This document shows, piece by piece, positions 1 to 8,547 of a stretch of 64,000 nt of DNA; the stretch's first letter is position 1; each line of letters opens with the position of its first letter. Source of the stretch: Falsiruegeria litorea R37. GTDB taxonomy: Bacteria > Pseudomonadota > Alphaproteobacteria > Rhodobacterales > Rhodobacteraceae. A model generated the notes under the pieces. It saw only the letters and a program-made list of their open reading frames with translations. It was not told the DNA's origin and made no database searches. A program made the position numbers and the translations under genes. Where the stretch lies: positions 434,001 through 498,000 of the forward strand of contig NZ_FWFO01000001.1 of the NCBI RefSeq assembly GCF_900172225.1. Direction: 5' to 3'.

Positions 1-96
1 GATCTTGAAGTTTTTGGCGTCGGCTGCGCCCGCTGCCATGATCGCGGCCACGGAAACGGCGGCGGTCAGGGTGCTGAGCTTTTTGAAAAATGACAT
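1..96 (-). CDS. N-terminal fragment of an exported protein, probably a periplasmic substrate-binding protein
   Basis: Only the first 32 codons lie in the window; the gene runs off the left edge. They encode a classic Sec signal peptide: Lys-Lys near the N-terminus, a hydrophobic Ala/Val-rich core, and a probable AGAADA cleavage region followed by KNFKI. A strong GGGAGGA ribosome site sits just upstream of the ATG. The divergent LysR gene next door suggests a catabolic transport gene, so a TctC- or TRAP-type binding protein is my inference. The mature sequence is absent, so the family cannot be confirmed. Confidence 0.6.
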   Translation of the reverse strand, partial: MSFFKKLSTLTAAVSVAAIMAAGAADAKNFKI

Positions 97-254
97 GGAG
101 GTCCTCCCATTTGTCGATTTGGCCGGGGAGCGCGCTGGCGCGGGGAGAGATGAGCCAGTCCGATTCTGCCCCGGTGGAGGTGGTCTTAGGTTGTTTCATA
201 TGTTTCGTGAATGTAAACTTGTTCGCGCAAAGTTTCCTAAATGGCGAACGTTAG

Positions 255-1193
255 ATGGCAAAAAAATCTTTGGTCACCAGGATCGGCGACGCGGATCTGA
301 GATTGTTGAGAATTTTCAAAGCGGTGGTCGACAGCGGCGGGCTTTCCGCTGCGGAAACCGAACTCAATATCGGTCGGTCTACGATTTCCAAACATATTTC
401 AGACTTGGAAACTCGGCTGGAATTGGTGTTGTGTCATCGGGGCCCAGCAGGGTTTTCGCTGACCGAAGAAGGCGCGCGGGTGCTGGAGGCCGCAGACGAT
501 TTGCTGGGCGCGGTGACCCGATTCCGGGTCGAGGTTAACGAGATCAAGGAAAATCTGGCGGGCACCGTGCGGGTGGCCCTGTTTGACCTGTGCGCCTCCA
601 ACCCAGAGGCCCATGTCGCCCGCTCGATCAGTAAATTCAACGATATCGCCCCGGCGGTGCAGGTCGAACTGTCGTTGGAACCGCCGACCGTTATCGAAAG
701 TCAGGTGATCGAGGGGCAGTTGGACTTGGGGATTGTGCCGTTGAACCGCCCGTCCGAAAGTCTGGACTACAGCCCGATCTATGGCGAGCACATGTTTATG
801 TACTGTGGCGTCGGCCATCCGTTCTTTGAGTCCGATCAGGGCAGCATCACGTTGGAAGACGTGCGTGCCAGTAATTATGTAGGCATCAGTGTGAATTCTC
901 CGAACTTGCGGATTGGTCAACAACTTAAGCTGAGGCGTTCGGCGAAGGTGCAGTCTGAGCACGCTTTGACGATTCTGATCATGTCAGGCAGTTACATCGG
1001 ATTCCTGCCAGATCACCTTGCCGAGCCGTTTCAGGCCCGAGGCTTGATGCGCGCGGTGATGCCGGACGAGCTGCATTATCGAACTCAGTTCGCGATCATC
1101 ACTCGTAAACGGCCAGAACCTACTCGGATCACTCAGGTGTTGCGTGAAACGTTGATCGCCGACCACCAGCAAGACGGGTCTTTGCAAACGTGA
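255..1193 (+). CDS. LysR-family transcriptional regulator
   Basis: A 312-residue protein of normal LysR length. The N-terminal winged helix-turn-helix lies at about residues 12-72 (AETELNIGRSTISKHISDLE is the recognition region). A periplasmic-binding-protein-like effector domain follows from about residue 95, with VRVALFDLCASN opening the first lobe. It is transcribed away from the exported-protein gene at the left edge, across a spacer of about 158 bases. By the usual LysR logic it probably controls that gene and itself. The effector is unknown. The convergent gap gene ends 6 bases beyond its stop. Confidence 0.9.
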   Translation: MAKKSLVTRIGDADLRLLRIFKAVVDSGGLSAAETELNIGRSTISKHISDLETRLELVLCHRGPAGFSLTEEGARVLEAADDLLGAVTRFRVEVNEIKENLAGTVRVALFDLCASNPEAHVARSISKFNDIAPAVQVELSLEPPTVIESQVIEGQLDLGIVPLNRPSESLDYSPIYGEHMFMYCGVGHPFFESDQGSITLEDVRASNYVGISVNSPNLRIGQQLKLRRSAKVQSEHALTILIMSGSYIGFLPDHLAEPFQARGLMRAVMPDELHYRTQFAIITRKRPEPTRITQVLRETLIADHQQDGSLQT

Positions 1194-1199
1194 CGCGGG

Positions 1200-2231
1200 T
1201 CAGCTGGCCAACCGGGTTGTCATCTCTTGCTGCATCAGCCGTCCGATGGTTCGGCCAGTGTCCAGCATGCGGTTGGAAAAGCCCCATTCGTTGTCATACC
1301 AGCTGACAACGCGCACCATCCCATCGCGGGTTACGGTGGTTTGCGCTGCGGCAAAGCACGATGAATGCGGGTCGTGGTTGAAATCGGCGGAAACCAGCGG
1401 GTCATCTTCATAAGTCAGTATGCCTTTGAGCGAGCCTTCGGCTGCGGTGCGGATAGCAGCATTGATGGCCTCTACCGTGGCTGGGCGTCGTGGTACAAAA
1501 CTGAGATCGACAAGGGAGACATTGGCCGTGGGAACTCGGATGGCAGAGCCCTCAAGTCGCCCTGCAAGTTGGGGCAGGACTTGTGAAATTGCCCGTGCGG
1601 CACCCGTGGATGTGGGGATCATCGACACCGAAGCGGCGCGGGCCCGGTAAAGGTCGCGGTGCGGGGTATCGTGGGTCGGTTGATCGCCGGTAAAGGCGTG
1701 TATTGTCGTCATGTATCCGGTTTGAATGCCGAACGTCTGATCCAGCACCATTGCGACCGGGGCTAGACAGTTCGTCGTGCAAGACGCGTTTGAGACGATC
1801 AGATCCTGCGCCGTGAGTTGGTCGTCGTTGACGCCGAAGACAACCGTGCGATCCACGTCGGTTCCAGGTGCCGAAAGGAGCACACGCCTTGATCCGTTTC
1901 GCAGGTGCTTTTGCAACTGGCCACGCGTTGTGAAACGACCCGTACATTCAAAAGCGACGTCGACGTCTTGCCAGGGCAGGGCTTCGGGAGCGGGCTCTTG
2001 GGTCAGGCGGATGTTGTGGTTGCCGACATGCAGGGTCGCGCCGTCCAGCATGACCGTTTTCCCAAGCCGCCCGTGCACGCTGTCATACTTCAGCAGATGA
2101 GCAAGTGTCTCGGCTGGTGCCAAGTCGTTGATTGCCACCACTTGCATGTCACCGGTTTCATTTTCCAGCAATGCGCGCAGGACGCCCCGGCCGATACGAC
2201 CAAACCCATTAATTGCGATTTTCACTGTCAT
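1200..2231 (-). CDS. gap: Type I glyceraldehyde-3-phosphate dehydrogenase
   Basis: A 343-residue GAPDH that oxidises and phosphorylates glyceraldehyde-3-phosphate in glycolysis or the reverse in gluconeogenesis. The Rossmann motif INGFGRIGR is at residues 7-15. The catalytic Cys151 lies in SNASCTTNCLAP, and the activating histidine is about H178 in TTIHAFTGDQ. Asp36 of INDL is consistent with NAD binding. The DTPHRDLYRARAA stretch resembles proteobacterial gluconeogenic or Calvin-type GAPDHs more than the E. coli glycolytic enzyme. A 12-bp perfect palindrome about 50 bases upstream may be its operator. No other glycolytic gene is adjacent. Confidence 0.95.
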   Translation of the reverse strand: MTVKIAINGFGRIGRGVLRALLENETGDMQVVAINDLAPAETLAHLLKYDSVHGRLGKTVMLDGATLHVGNHNIRLTQEPAPEALPWQDVDVAFECTGRFTTRGQLQKHLRNGSRRVLLSAPGTDVDRTVVFGVNDDQLTAQDLIVSNASCTTNCLAPVAMVLDQTFGIQTGYMTTIHAFTGDQPTHDTPHRDLYRARAASVSMIPTSTGAARAISQVLPQLAGRLEGSAIRVPTANVSLVDLSFVPRRPATVEAINAAIRTAAEGSLKGILTYEDDPLVSADFNHDPHSSCFAAAQTTVTRDGMVRVVSWYDNEWGFSNRMLDTGRTIGRLMQQEMTTRLAS

Positions 2232-2281
2232 CTCGCCTCTCCCCTGCGAAAATACGGCTCTACTTGGTATTTTCGACGATA

Positions 2282-2293
2282 GTTAGCGCTAAC
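2282..2293. promoter_or_regulatory. Perfect palindrome, LacI-type operator candidate upstream of gap
   Basis: GTTAGCGCTAAC is a perfect 12-bp palindrome with a central CG, the symmetry typical of LacI/GalR-family operators. It lies about 50 bases upstream of the gap start codon, where a repressor could block transcription. No LacI-family regulator gene is visible in the window, so the cognate protein is unknown. Confidence 0.45.
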
Positions 2294-2337
2294 ATATGTG
2301 AAATGCAAGGACGTTGTCGAACGTGCGCATGGGGCGG

Positions 2338-2367
2338 AAAAAACCGACACCTCGATTGAGGTGTCGG
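2338..2367 (-). terminator. Rho-independent terminator of the hydratase/dehydrogenase gene
   Basis: On the minus strand a perfect 10-bp stem (CCGACACCTC / GAGGTGTCGG) with a 4-base loop is followed by a run of six T. It lies about 35 bases past the stop of the fused enoyl-CoA hydratase/3-hydroxyacyl-CoA dehydrogenase gene and separates it from gap. Confidence 0.85.
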
Positions 2368-2402
2368 CGAATGTGATGGGCGCGATGGATGTGTGGTCCA
2401 GT

Positions 2403-4358
2403 TTACGAGTTGGCGCGGCTGGCAAAGACGGGACCGCCCTTGTGGCGCGGAAAGCCGTAACCGTTGACAAGGACCACATCCACATCCCCAGCCTTCGCAG
2501 CAATCCCTTCGGCCAGGATCGCCTCGGCCTCGGTCGCCATTGCGCGCACGCAACGGTCCGAGATTTCCGTCTCGGTTAGGTCCCGGGGGGCAATGCCCGC
2601 CTCTTTGGCTACCGTCTGGATCAGATCAAGGACAACAGGGTCGATGTATGGGGCCTCGCGGTCGTATCCATAGAAGCCTCTTTCGGTTTTGCGCCCCTTG
2701 CGATCCATTTCCACCAGGCGGTCGTGGACCTGAAACGCGTGGGGGTGAACAGCACCTTCAGTCAAGGACTTGCGCATCAGATATCCGATGTCGATGCCCG
2801 ACAAATCCAACACCTGATAGGGACCCATCGCCATTCCATAAGCTCGCATGGCTTCATCCACCACTTCGGGAGAGCCGGTTTCCAGCATCAATAGCCCTGC
2901 TTCGCGCTGATAGCTTTGATAGATGCGATTGCCGATAAATCCATGGCAGACACCGGACACAACGGGGATTTTGCCTAGTTGTTTCATCCCCTGCGCCAAC
3001 GTCGCAATGACCCAAGGGGCTACTGTGTCGGGGCGGATCACCTCGACCAGTTTCATCACATGGGCAGGGCTAAAGAAATGCAAACCCGCGATGCGTTCGG
3101 GCCTCTGGGTGGTTTGGGCGAGCGCGTTGATGTCGAGGTAAGAGGTGTTGGTGGCCAAAATCGCATCGGCTTTGCAGCTGTGATCGAGCTTTGCAAAGAT
3201 TTGTTTTTTGATCTCCATGTTTTCGACGGCGGCCTCGATCACCAGATCAACCTGCGCCAGATCGGCATAATCTGTTGTGGTGGTGATGAGGCTTATGAGA
3301 GTGTCAGCCTTGGCTTGGGTCAGTTTGTTGCGGGCTACGCTTTGCGCCAGGTTTACACGGATGCGTTCCAGCCCGGCCTGCGCGGCCTCATTGCTGATTT
3401 CAACCAGAAGGACAGGGCGCGCGTTACTGGCAAAGAACTGTGCGATGCCAGCGCCCATTGTGCCCGCGCCGATAACGGCAACGGTTTCAATGGGACGAGC
3501 GGATTTGGGATCGATGCCGTCGACCTTGGCGCTGCTGCGCTCGGCAAAGAAGATATGGCGCAGGGCGGTCGACTGCGGGCTTTTGCGCAGTTCCAGCGAC
3601 AGTTCGCGTTCACGGCGTTTGCCCGCATCGGCGTCCGGCCCTGTGGCGGCCTGCACCGCATTGATCACGGCCAGCGGCGCAACAAGGCCGCGCTTGCGTT
3701 TGGCACAGAGGGCGCGCCATTCGTCAAAGATGCCGGCGTTAAAGCTGTCCGCTGCGATAGGCTGATTCAATTTGCGGTCAGACACGTCGCTGCCGATCAG
3801 CGATAGTGCGAAAGCAACGGCATCCAGTTCCAAGTCTGCGACCACCTGGTCGATCAACCCATACTCCAAAGCTTTAGCGGCGTTCACAGGTTTGCCTTCG
3901 ACCGCCATTGTCAGGGCATGCTTCACACCGATCAGGCGCGGCAGGCGTTGTGTTCCCCCAGCACCGGGGACAAAGCCCAGGTTCACTTCGGGCAGGCCAA
4001 AGCGGGTGGTTTCCATGGCAAGGCGGTGCGAGCAGGCCAGAGCGATTTCAAGACCGCCCCCCAACGCCTGACCGTGAATGGCGGCCACCAGCGGCTTCGA
4101 ACACGCTTCGATATGATCGGTCAGATCGTTCAGATGCGGTGGCACCGGCGGCTTGCCCAGTTCCGAAGCGTCCGCCCCGGCCATGAAGGTGCGGCCTTCG
4201 CAGATCAGGACGGCAGCTTTGATCTCTGCGTCGGCGTCCACCATCGTGACCGCCTCTCCTATGCCTTTGCGAACGGCCTGCGAGATGGCGTTCACGGGCG
4301 GGTGGTCGATCCGGATCAGAGCGATGGGACCATTGCGGGAAACGGTGACGACGGCCAT
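2403..4358 (-). CDS. Bifunctional enoyl-CoA hydratase / 3-hydroxyacyl-CoA dehydrogenase
   Basis: A 651-residue fusion that hydrates a 2-enoyl-CoA and then oxidises the 3-hydroxyacyl-CoA with NAD. The N-terminal crotonase domain spans about 1-190 (GQALGGGLEIALACSHR, VPGAGGTQRLPRL). The NAD-binding domain begins near residue 290 with VAVIGAGTMGAGIAQ. HFFSPAHVMKLVEV and the GFIGNRIYQ region start the C-terminal dehydrogenase domain. The ATG at 4358 is preferred because the crotonase fold starts there with AGGACA upstream; an upstream in-frame ATG would add 81 non-homologous residues. It is divergent from the acyl-CoA ligase operon and probably supplies its middle beta-oxidation steps. Its length fits short peroxisomal-type fusions rather than FadB. 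Confidence 0.92.
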   Translation of the reverse strand: MAVVTVSRNGPIALIRIDHPPVNAISQAVRKGIGEAVTMVDADAEIKAAVLICEGRTFMAGADASELGKPPVPPHLNDLTDHIEACSKPLVAAIHGQALGGGLEIALACSHRLAMETTRFGLPEVNLGFVPGAGGTQRLPRLIGVKHALTMAVEGKPVNAAKALEYGLIDQVVADLELDAVAFALSLIGSDVSDRKLNQPIAADSFNAGIFDEWRALCAKRKRGLVAPLAVINAVQAATGPDADAGKRRERELSLELRKSPQSTALRHIFFAERSSAKVDGIDPKSARPIETVAVIGAGTMGAGIAQFFASNARPVLLVEISNEAAQAGLERIRVNLAQSVARNKLTQAKADTLISLITTTTDYADLAQVDLVIEAAVENMEIKKQIFAKLDHSCKADAILATNTSYLDINALAQTTQRPERIAGLHFFSPAHVMKLVEVIRPDTVAPWVIATLAQGMKQLGKIPVVSGVCHGFIGNRIYQSYQREAGLLMLETGSPEVVDEAMRAYGMAMGPYQVLDLSGIDIGYLMRKSLTEGAVHPHAFQVHDRLVEMDRKGRKTERGFYGYDREAPYIDPVVLDLIQTVAKEAGIAPRDLTETEISDRCVRAMATEAEAILAEGIAAKAGDVDVVLVNGYGFPRHKGGPVFASRANS

Positions 4359-4457
4359 GTGATGTGTCCTTTCGACCAGAGGCTGATTGGTGGAGCCAAG
4401 GTCTAGCCGCCCGGTGGGCGAATGGAAAATACGATGTTCGGATAATTGAGATGTGAT

Positions 4458-4491
4458 TTTCTTATGGGGTGAAGTTTTTCGATATAAGAAA
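4458..4491. promoter_or_regulatory. Inverted repeat in the divergent acyl-CoA promoter region
   Basis: Perfect inverted 8-mers TTTCTTAT and ATAAGAAA are separated by 18 bases in the AT-rich gap between the divergent hydratase/dehydrogenase and acyl-CoA ligase genes. A related ATAAGAAAAT stretch occurs near 18670, upstream of the pdxJ homologue. A shared regulator site is possible but unproven. Confidence 0.35.
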
Positions 4492-4616
4492 GAGCGATGG
4501 ATTGCAGATGTAAATAATATTTTCCTAACGCTGGTGCCGTTTCTATCCTTGCTGCCATGATCTTTTGCCACGTGGCCCCGATGAGAGAGCCTGTGGCCCA
4601 ACGCAAGGACACTGCC

Positions 4617-6158
4617 ATGAACCTCGGTAATCTGGTGACACGTTCTGCCCTATTCTGGGCCGATCGCATCGCACTCAAAGACGAACGTATCGAACTGACC
4701 TATGCCCAGCTGGAAGAGCGGACCAACCGTCTGGCGAACGCTTTGGCAGGCCTGGGCGTGGTCAAGGGCGATCGCGTTGCGGTGCTGGCGTGGAACCGGG
4801 TCGAGATTGCCGAAGCCGAAGTCGCCTTGCTCAAGGGCGGGATTGTCCGGGTGCCGATCAATGCACGTCTGTCTGCAGATGAGGTGGCCCATGTCTGCAA
4901 AGACAGTGAGGTCAAGGTGTTGCTGGTGGATGAGGGGCACCTGGCAGCTGCTCAGCAGGCGTTCAACGAAAGTGACAGCCTGCAAACGCTTTTGGTTATG
5001 GGAGAAGGTGGCAGCTACGAAGACGCGCTGGATCAGGCCGAAACCGACACCGTCTGTGCCGATGTAACGCCAGACGACATTATGGTTCACCACTATACTT
5101 CTGGCAGCTCGGGCGTACTCAAGGCCGCCATGCATTCGCTACGCAATCGTCGGGCGATCCTGCGCAAAATCACTTTCCGCTCGCGGCTGTATCCCGATCA
5201 GCACGAGACGTTCTTGCACGTGGGCCCGATTACCCACGTGTCCGGGATGGCAATCATGCCTTTGCTTTCGCAAGGCCACACCAACGTCATCCTGTCGCGG
5301 TTCGACGTGGACACGTATCTTTCGACCCTAGCGGCCGAGAAAGTTACGCAGACCTATTTGGTCCCGACCATGATCAACCGCATCCTGGCCGCACCGAACC
5401 GAGGTGACTACGACCTCTCCTCACTGAAGTTGCTTCGGTACGGTGCGGCCCCCATTTCCCCGGCGCGCCTGCGCGAGGCGGTCGAGTTCTTTGGCCCGAT
5501 CCTGAACCAGGGCTATGGCGCGGGCGAGGTCTGTTCTTCGGTCACGTTGCTGACCGAAGCCGACCATGCGCTGGCGATGAACGGGCGGCCCGAGCTGTTC
5601 AGTTCTTGTGGCCGTGCGCTTTTTGATACTGACGTTAAGGTGGTCGATGACGAGGGCAACGAGCTGCCTGTGGGCGAGGCCGGTGAACTGGTGGTCAAGG
5701 GCGAGGATGTCATGCAGGGCTATTACAACGCGCCCGAACTGACCGCACCTGTGCTGAAAAACGGCAGCTACCACACCGGCGACATCGCCTACATTGACGA
5801 GACCGGATACATTTTCATCATCGACCGCAAGAAGGACATGATCGTCACCGGCGGGTTCAATGTGTATCCCAACGAGGTGGAACACGCGCTGTTCGAACGC
5901 CCCGAAATTTTCGAGGCCTGTGTGGTGGGTGTGCCGGACGCGGATCTGGGCGAGGCAGTCAAGGCCGTGGTTGTGGCCCGCGACGGGGCCGAGATCGATA
6001 CCGATGCCCTGATCATCCATTGCATCGACAAGCTGGGCAAGTTCAAGAAACCGCATTCGGTCGACGTGGTCGCCGAGCTCCCCAAAAATGACGCCGGCAA
6101 GATCCTGCGCCGCCAGGTGCGCGATGGATACTGGGCCGGTTCAGATCGGAAGGTGTAA
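4617..6158 (+). CDS. Acyl-CoA synthetase (AMP-forming ligase)
   Basis: A 513-residue ANL-superfamily ligase that activates a carboxylic acid to its CoA thioester with ATP. The P-loop is YTSGSSGVLKAAMH (about residue 160). GYGAGEV, YHTGDIAYID and DRKKDMIVTGGFNVYP mark the adenylation core and hinge. KNDAGKILRRQ near the C-terminus carries the catalytic lysine. The ATG at 4617 has AAGGAC upstream and aligns with the family start. It heads a tight operon, with the next gene 2 bases after its stop. The substrate cannot be read from sequence. A medium-chain, branched or aryl acid is plausible given the CoA transferase/racemase and thiolase downstream. Confidence 0.93.
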   Translation: MNLGNLVTRSALFWADRIALKDERIELTYAQLEERTNRLANALAGLGVVKGDRVAVLAWNRVEIAEAEVALLKGGIVRVPINARLSADEVAHVCKDSEVKVLLVDEGHLAAAQQAFNESDSLQTLLVMGEGGSYEDALDQAETDTVCADVTPDDIMVHHYTSGSSGVLKAAMHSLRNRRAILRKITFRSRLYPDQHETFLHVGPITHVSGMAIMPLLSQGHTNVILSRFDVDTYLSTLAAEKVTQTYLVPTMINRILAAPNRGDYDLSSLKLLRYGAAPISPARLREAVEFFGPILNQGYGAGEVCSSVTLLTEADHALAMNGRPELFSSCGRALFDTDVKVVDDEGNELPVGEAGELVVKGEDVMQGYYNAPELTAPVLKNGSYHTGDIAYIDETGYIFIIDRKKDMIVTGGFNVYPNEVEHALFERPEIFEACVVGVPDADLGEAVKAVVVARDGAEIDTDALIIHCIDKLGKFKKPHSVDVVAELPKNDAGKILRRQVRDGYWAGSDRKV

Positions 6159-6160
6159 TC

Positions 6161-7378
6161 ATGAACACGGGATTGAACCGCGCGACATCCGGCCTGGAGG
6201 CCGGAAAATTTGCCGAGCTTCGCAGCAAGGTCAATGACCTGCTCTACAACGAAATGCTGCCGTTTGAGAAAGAGAATGGGCTGAGCCACGAAACCCGGTT
6301 CGAGCGGGAACAGCTCGAAGAATGGTGGAAGCGGTCGCGGGAGTTGGGCATCTATGGCTGCAACCTGCCCGAAGAGTTCGGCGGTCTGGGCCTGTCGATT
6401 GATCAGCTGTGTACGCTGAAAGAGGACGCCACCCGCTCCAACGCCGCGCTCTATGGCTGCGTTCTGGGCGAAAACGGCGGCCCGATGCGGATCGGATACA
6501 TCATCACGCAGGCCTCTGACGAGCAGAACGAAGAGTTCTTTTACCCCGCAGCGCGCGGTGAGCGGGCTGGCTGCTTTGCCCTGTCCGAGCCCAATGCCGG
6601 CTCTGACGCGGCGCGTATTGAAACGCGCGCGATCAAGGATGGCGACGACTACATCATCAACGGTCATAAGCGGTTCATCACCGCCTCGCGCACGGCGGAT
6701 TTCGCGATCGTCATGTGTGTGACCGACCCGGATGCGGGCTATGACGGCGTGACAGCGTTCCTGGTGGATGCAAAATCGCCCGGGTACCGGATCGAAGGGC
6801 ACTACCTGCCCATGTCCGGCCAGCACATCGACAACGACATTATCCTGGAAAATGTCCGCGTGCCTGCGTGCAACATCCTGGGTGGCTTGGGGCGTGGCTT
6901 CAAGCTGGGGATGGAGCGGATCAACATCAATCGTCTGCTGCAATGCCCCACCATGCTGGGTCATGCGCAGTTTGCGTTGGAACAGGCGGTGGATTATTCC
7001 AACCGCCGGGTACAGTTCAAACAGCCGATTGCTAATTTCCAGGCGATCCAGCACATGCTGGCGGACATGAAGACCGCGAACTTTGCGGCGCATTCAATGA
7101 TCCACGCTGCTGCCGCCAAGGCCGACCGGGGTGAAAACATCCGGACCGAGGCGTCGATGTGCAAGGTGTTTGTGGCCGAAAACGCGTTTCAGGTGGCGGA
7201 TAAGGCGATCCAGATCCATGGCGCCACCGGCATGACCAAAAACCATCCTGTCGAATGGGTGTTCCGCCGATTGCGCATGTTCCGTGTGCTCACCGGCAGC
7301 TCGGAAATTCAACGCAACACCATCGGCAAGGGTATTCAGAAAGCCTGGCAAAAGGCGAACCCGGAGGCAGCTCAATGA
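6161..7378 (+). CDS. Acyl-CoA dehydrogenase
   Basis: A 405-residue FAD-dependent acyl-CoA dehydrogenase that introduces a 2,3-double bond. The FAD-binding signature CFALSEPNAGSDAARI is near residue 145, and RVLTGSSEIQRNTIGKGI lies near the C-terminus. The usual catalytic Glu in the YEGT-type motif is Thr here (VLTGS). A Glu in GMERININRL occupies the position used by isovaleryl- and long-chain acyl-CoA dehydrogenases, so the base may be there. It is the second gene of the operon and overlaps the next by the ATGA motif, which implies translational coupling. Confidence 0.92.
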   Translation: MNTGLNRATSGLEAGKFAELRSKVNDLLYNEMLPFEKENGLSHETRFEREQLEEWWKRSRELGIYGCNLPEEFGGLGLSIDQLCTLKEDATRSNAALYGCVLGENGGPMRIGYIITQASDEQNEEFFYPAARGERAGCFALSEPNAGSDAARIETRAIKDGDDYIINGHKRFITASRTADFAIVMCVTDPDAGYDGVTAFLVDAKSPGYRIEGHYLPMSGQHIDNDIILENVRVPACNILGGLGRGFKLGMERININRLLQCPTMLGHAQFALEQAVDYSNRRVQFKQPIANFQAIQHMLADMKTANFAAHSMIHAAAAKADRGENIRTEASMCKVFVAENAFQVADKAIQIHGATGMTKNHPVEWVFRRLRMFRVLTGSSEIQRNTIGKGIQKAWQKANPEAAQ

Positions 7379-8547
7379 CAAACGATTGGTCTTTTTTGAA
7401 CGGCATGCGCATCATTGACCTGTCGCGCCTGCTGCCCGGTCCCTTTGCGACCCAGACGCTGGCCGATCTGGGGGCCGAGGTCATCAAGATCGAGGAACCC
7501 AAGCACGGCGATCCGGGACGGTTCCTGGGCAAGGACATGTTCGCTCGCCTGAACCGCAACAAGCGGTCGCTGACGCTGGATCTCAAATCCGACGAAGGCA
7601 AGGCTGTACTGACCAAGCTGCTCGAAGGGGCTGATGCCGTCATCGAGAGCTTTCGCCCCGGTGTGATGGAGCGACTGGGGTTCGGGTATGAGGCCGTGAA
7701 GGCGCTGAACCCGGCCATCGTCTATTGCTCACTCTCAGGCTTTGGTCAGACCGGGCCTTACCGCCAACGCGCGGGCCACGACATCGATTTTCTGGCTCTG
7801 TCGGGCTATTTCGCGGTGCCGTCTCAGGTCAATGACAAACTCGCGCGTCCCAAGGTGCGGCTGTCGGATTATGCCGGGGCTATGTACGGCGCGCTGTCGC
7901 TGGCCGTTGCCATGGGCTCGGCCAAAATGAGCGGGCAGGGGCAGTATCTGGATGTCTCGATCACCGATGCGATGGTCAACTGGTCCTCTCCGCTGGTGCG
8001 GATCGCGCATGAACTGTGCGACGGCGACCCGGATCGGATGTCATTCGTGATGCCCGACAACGACATCTTTGAAACCAAGGATGGCAAACACATTGCAATC
8101 GGCCTGTTCGAAAACAAGTTCTGGCTTGTTCTGGCCGAGATGATGGGCGGCGAATTCCCTGACTTGCTGCGCGAGGATTACAAGAACAACAAGCTGCGCA
8201 ACCAGCAAAAGCAGGCGGTGCACACGCTGATGTCCGAGATGTTTGCGTCGAAATCCCTGGGTGAATGGGAGGCGCTCTTTGGCCCCACCGATCTGCCCTG
8301 GGCCGTGGTGTACGAAGACATGCGCCTGTTTGACGACCCGCATCTAAATGAGCGCGGCATGTTTGGTGAATTGGGCGAGGGCGAGGACAAGACATTCCAG
8401 GCCGGTTACCCGACCAAATTTTCGGCCGGTCTGAATGAGTTTCAATCCGCGCCGCCCAAGAAAGGGCAGGACACAGATGAGATCCTGCGTGGATTGGGCC
8501 ATGACGAGGCCGCCATTCAGGCGATGCGCGATGCGGGGGTGATCTGA
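7375..8547 (+). CDS. CaiB/BaiF CoA transferase family protein, alpha-methylacyl-CoA-racemase-like
   Basis: A 390-residue class III CoA transferase-family protein. LPGPFATQTLADLGAEVIKI opens the fold, and an aspartate in VSITDAMVNW is a candidate for the catalytic residue. AGHDIDFLALSG resembles the GHDINY motif of alpha-methylacyl-CoA racemases, so racemisation of a 2-methylacyl-CoA is as likely as CoA transfer. The ATG at 7375 overlaps the preceding stop by four bases, and its own stop overlaps the thiolase start (TGATG). Tight coupling suggests it works on an intermediate of the same pathway. Confidence 0.88.
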   Translation: MTNDWSFLNGMRIIDLSRLLPGPFATQTLADLGAEVIKIEEPKHGDPGRFLGKDMFARLNRNKRSLTLDLKSDEGKAVLTKLLEGADAVIESFRPGVMERLGFGYEAVKALNPAIVYCSLSGFGQTGPYRQRAGHDIDFLALSGYFAVPSQVNDKLARPKVRLSDYAGAMYGALSLAVAMGSAKMSGQGQYLDVSITDAMVNWSSPLVRIAHELCDGDPDRMSFVMPDNDIFETKDGKHIAIGLFENKFWLVLAEMMGGEFPDLLREDYKNNKLRNQQKQAVHTLMSEMFASKSLGEWEALFGPTDLPWAVVYEDMRLFDDPHLNERGMFGELGEGEDKTFQAGYPTKFSAGLNEFQSAPPKKGQDTDEILRGLGHDEAAIQAMRDAGVI

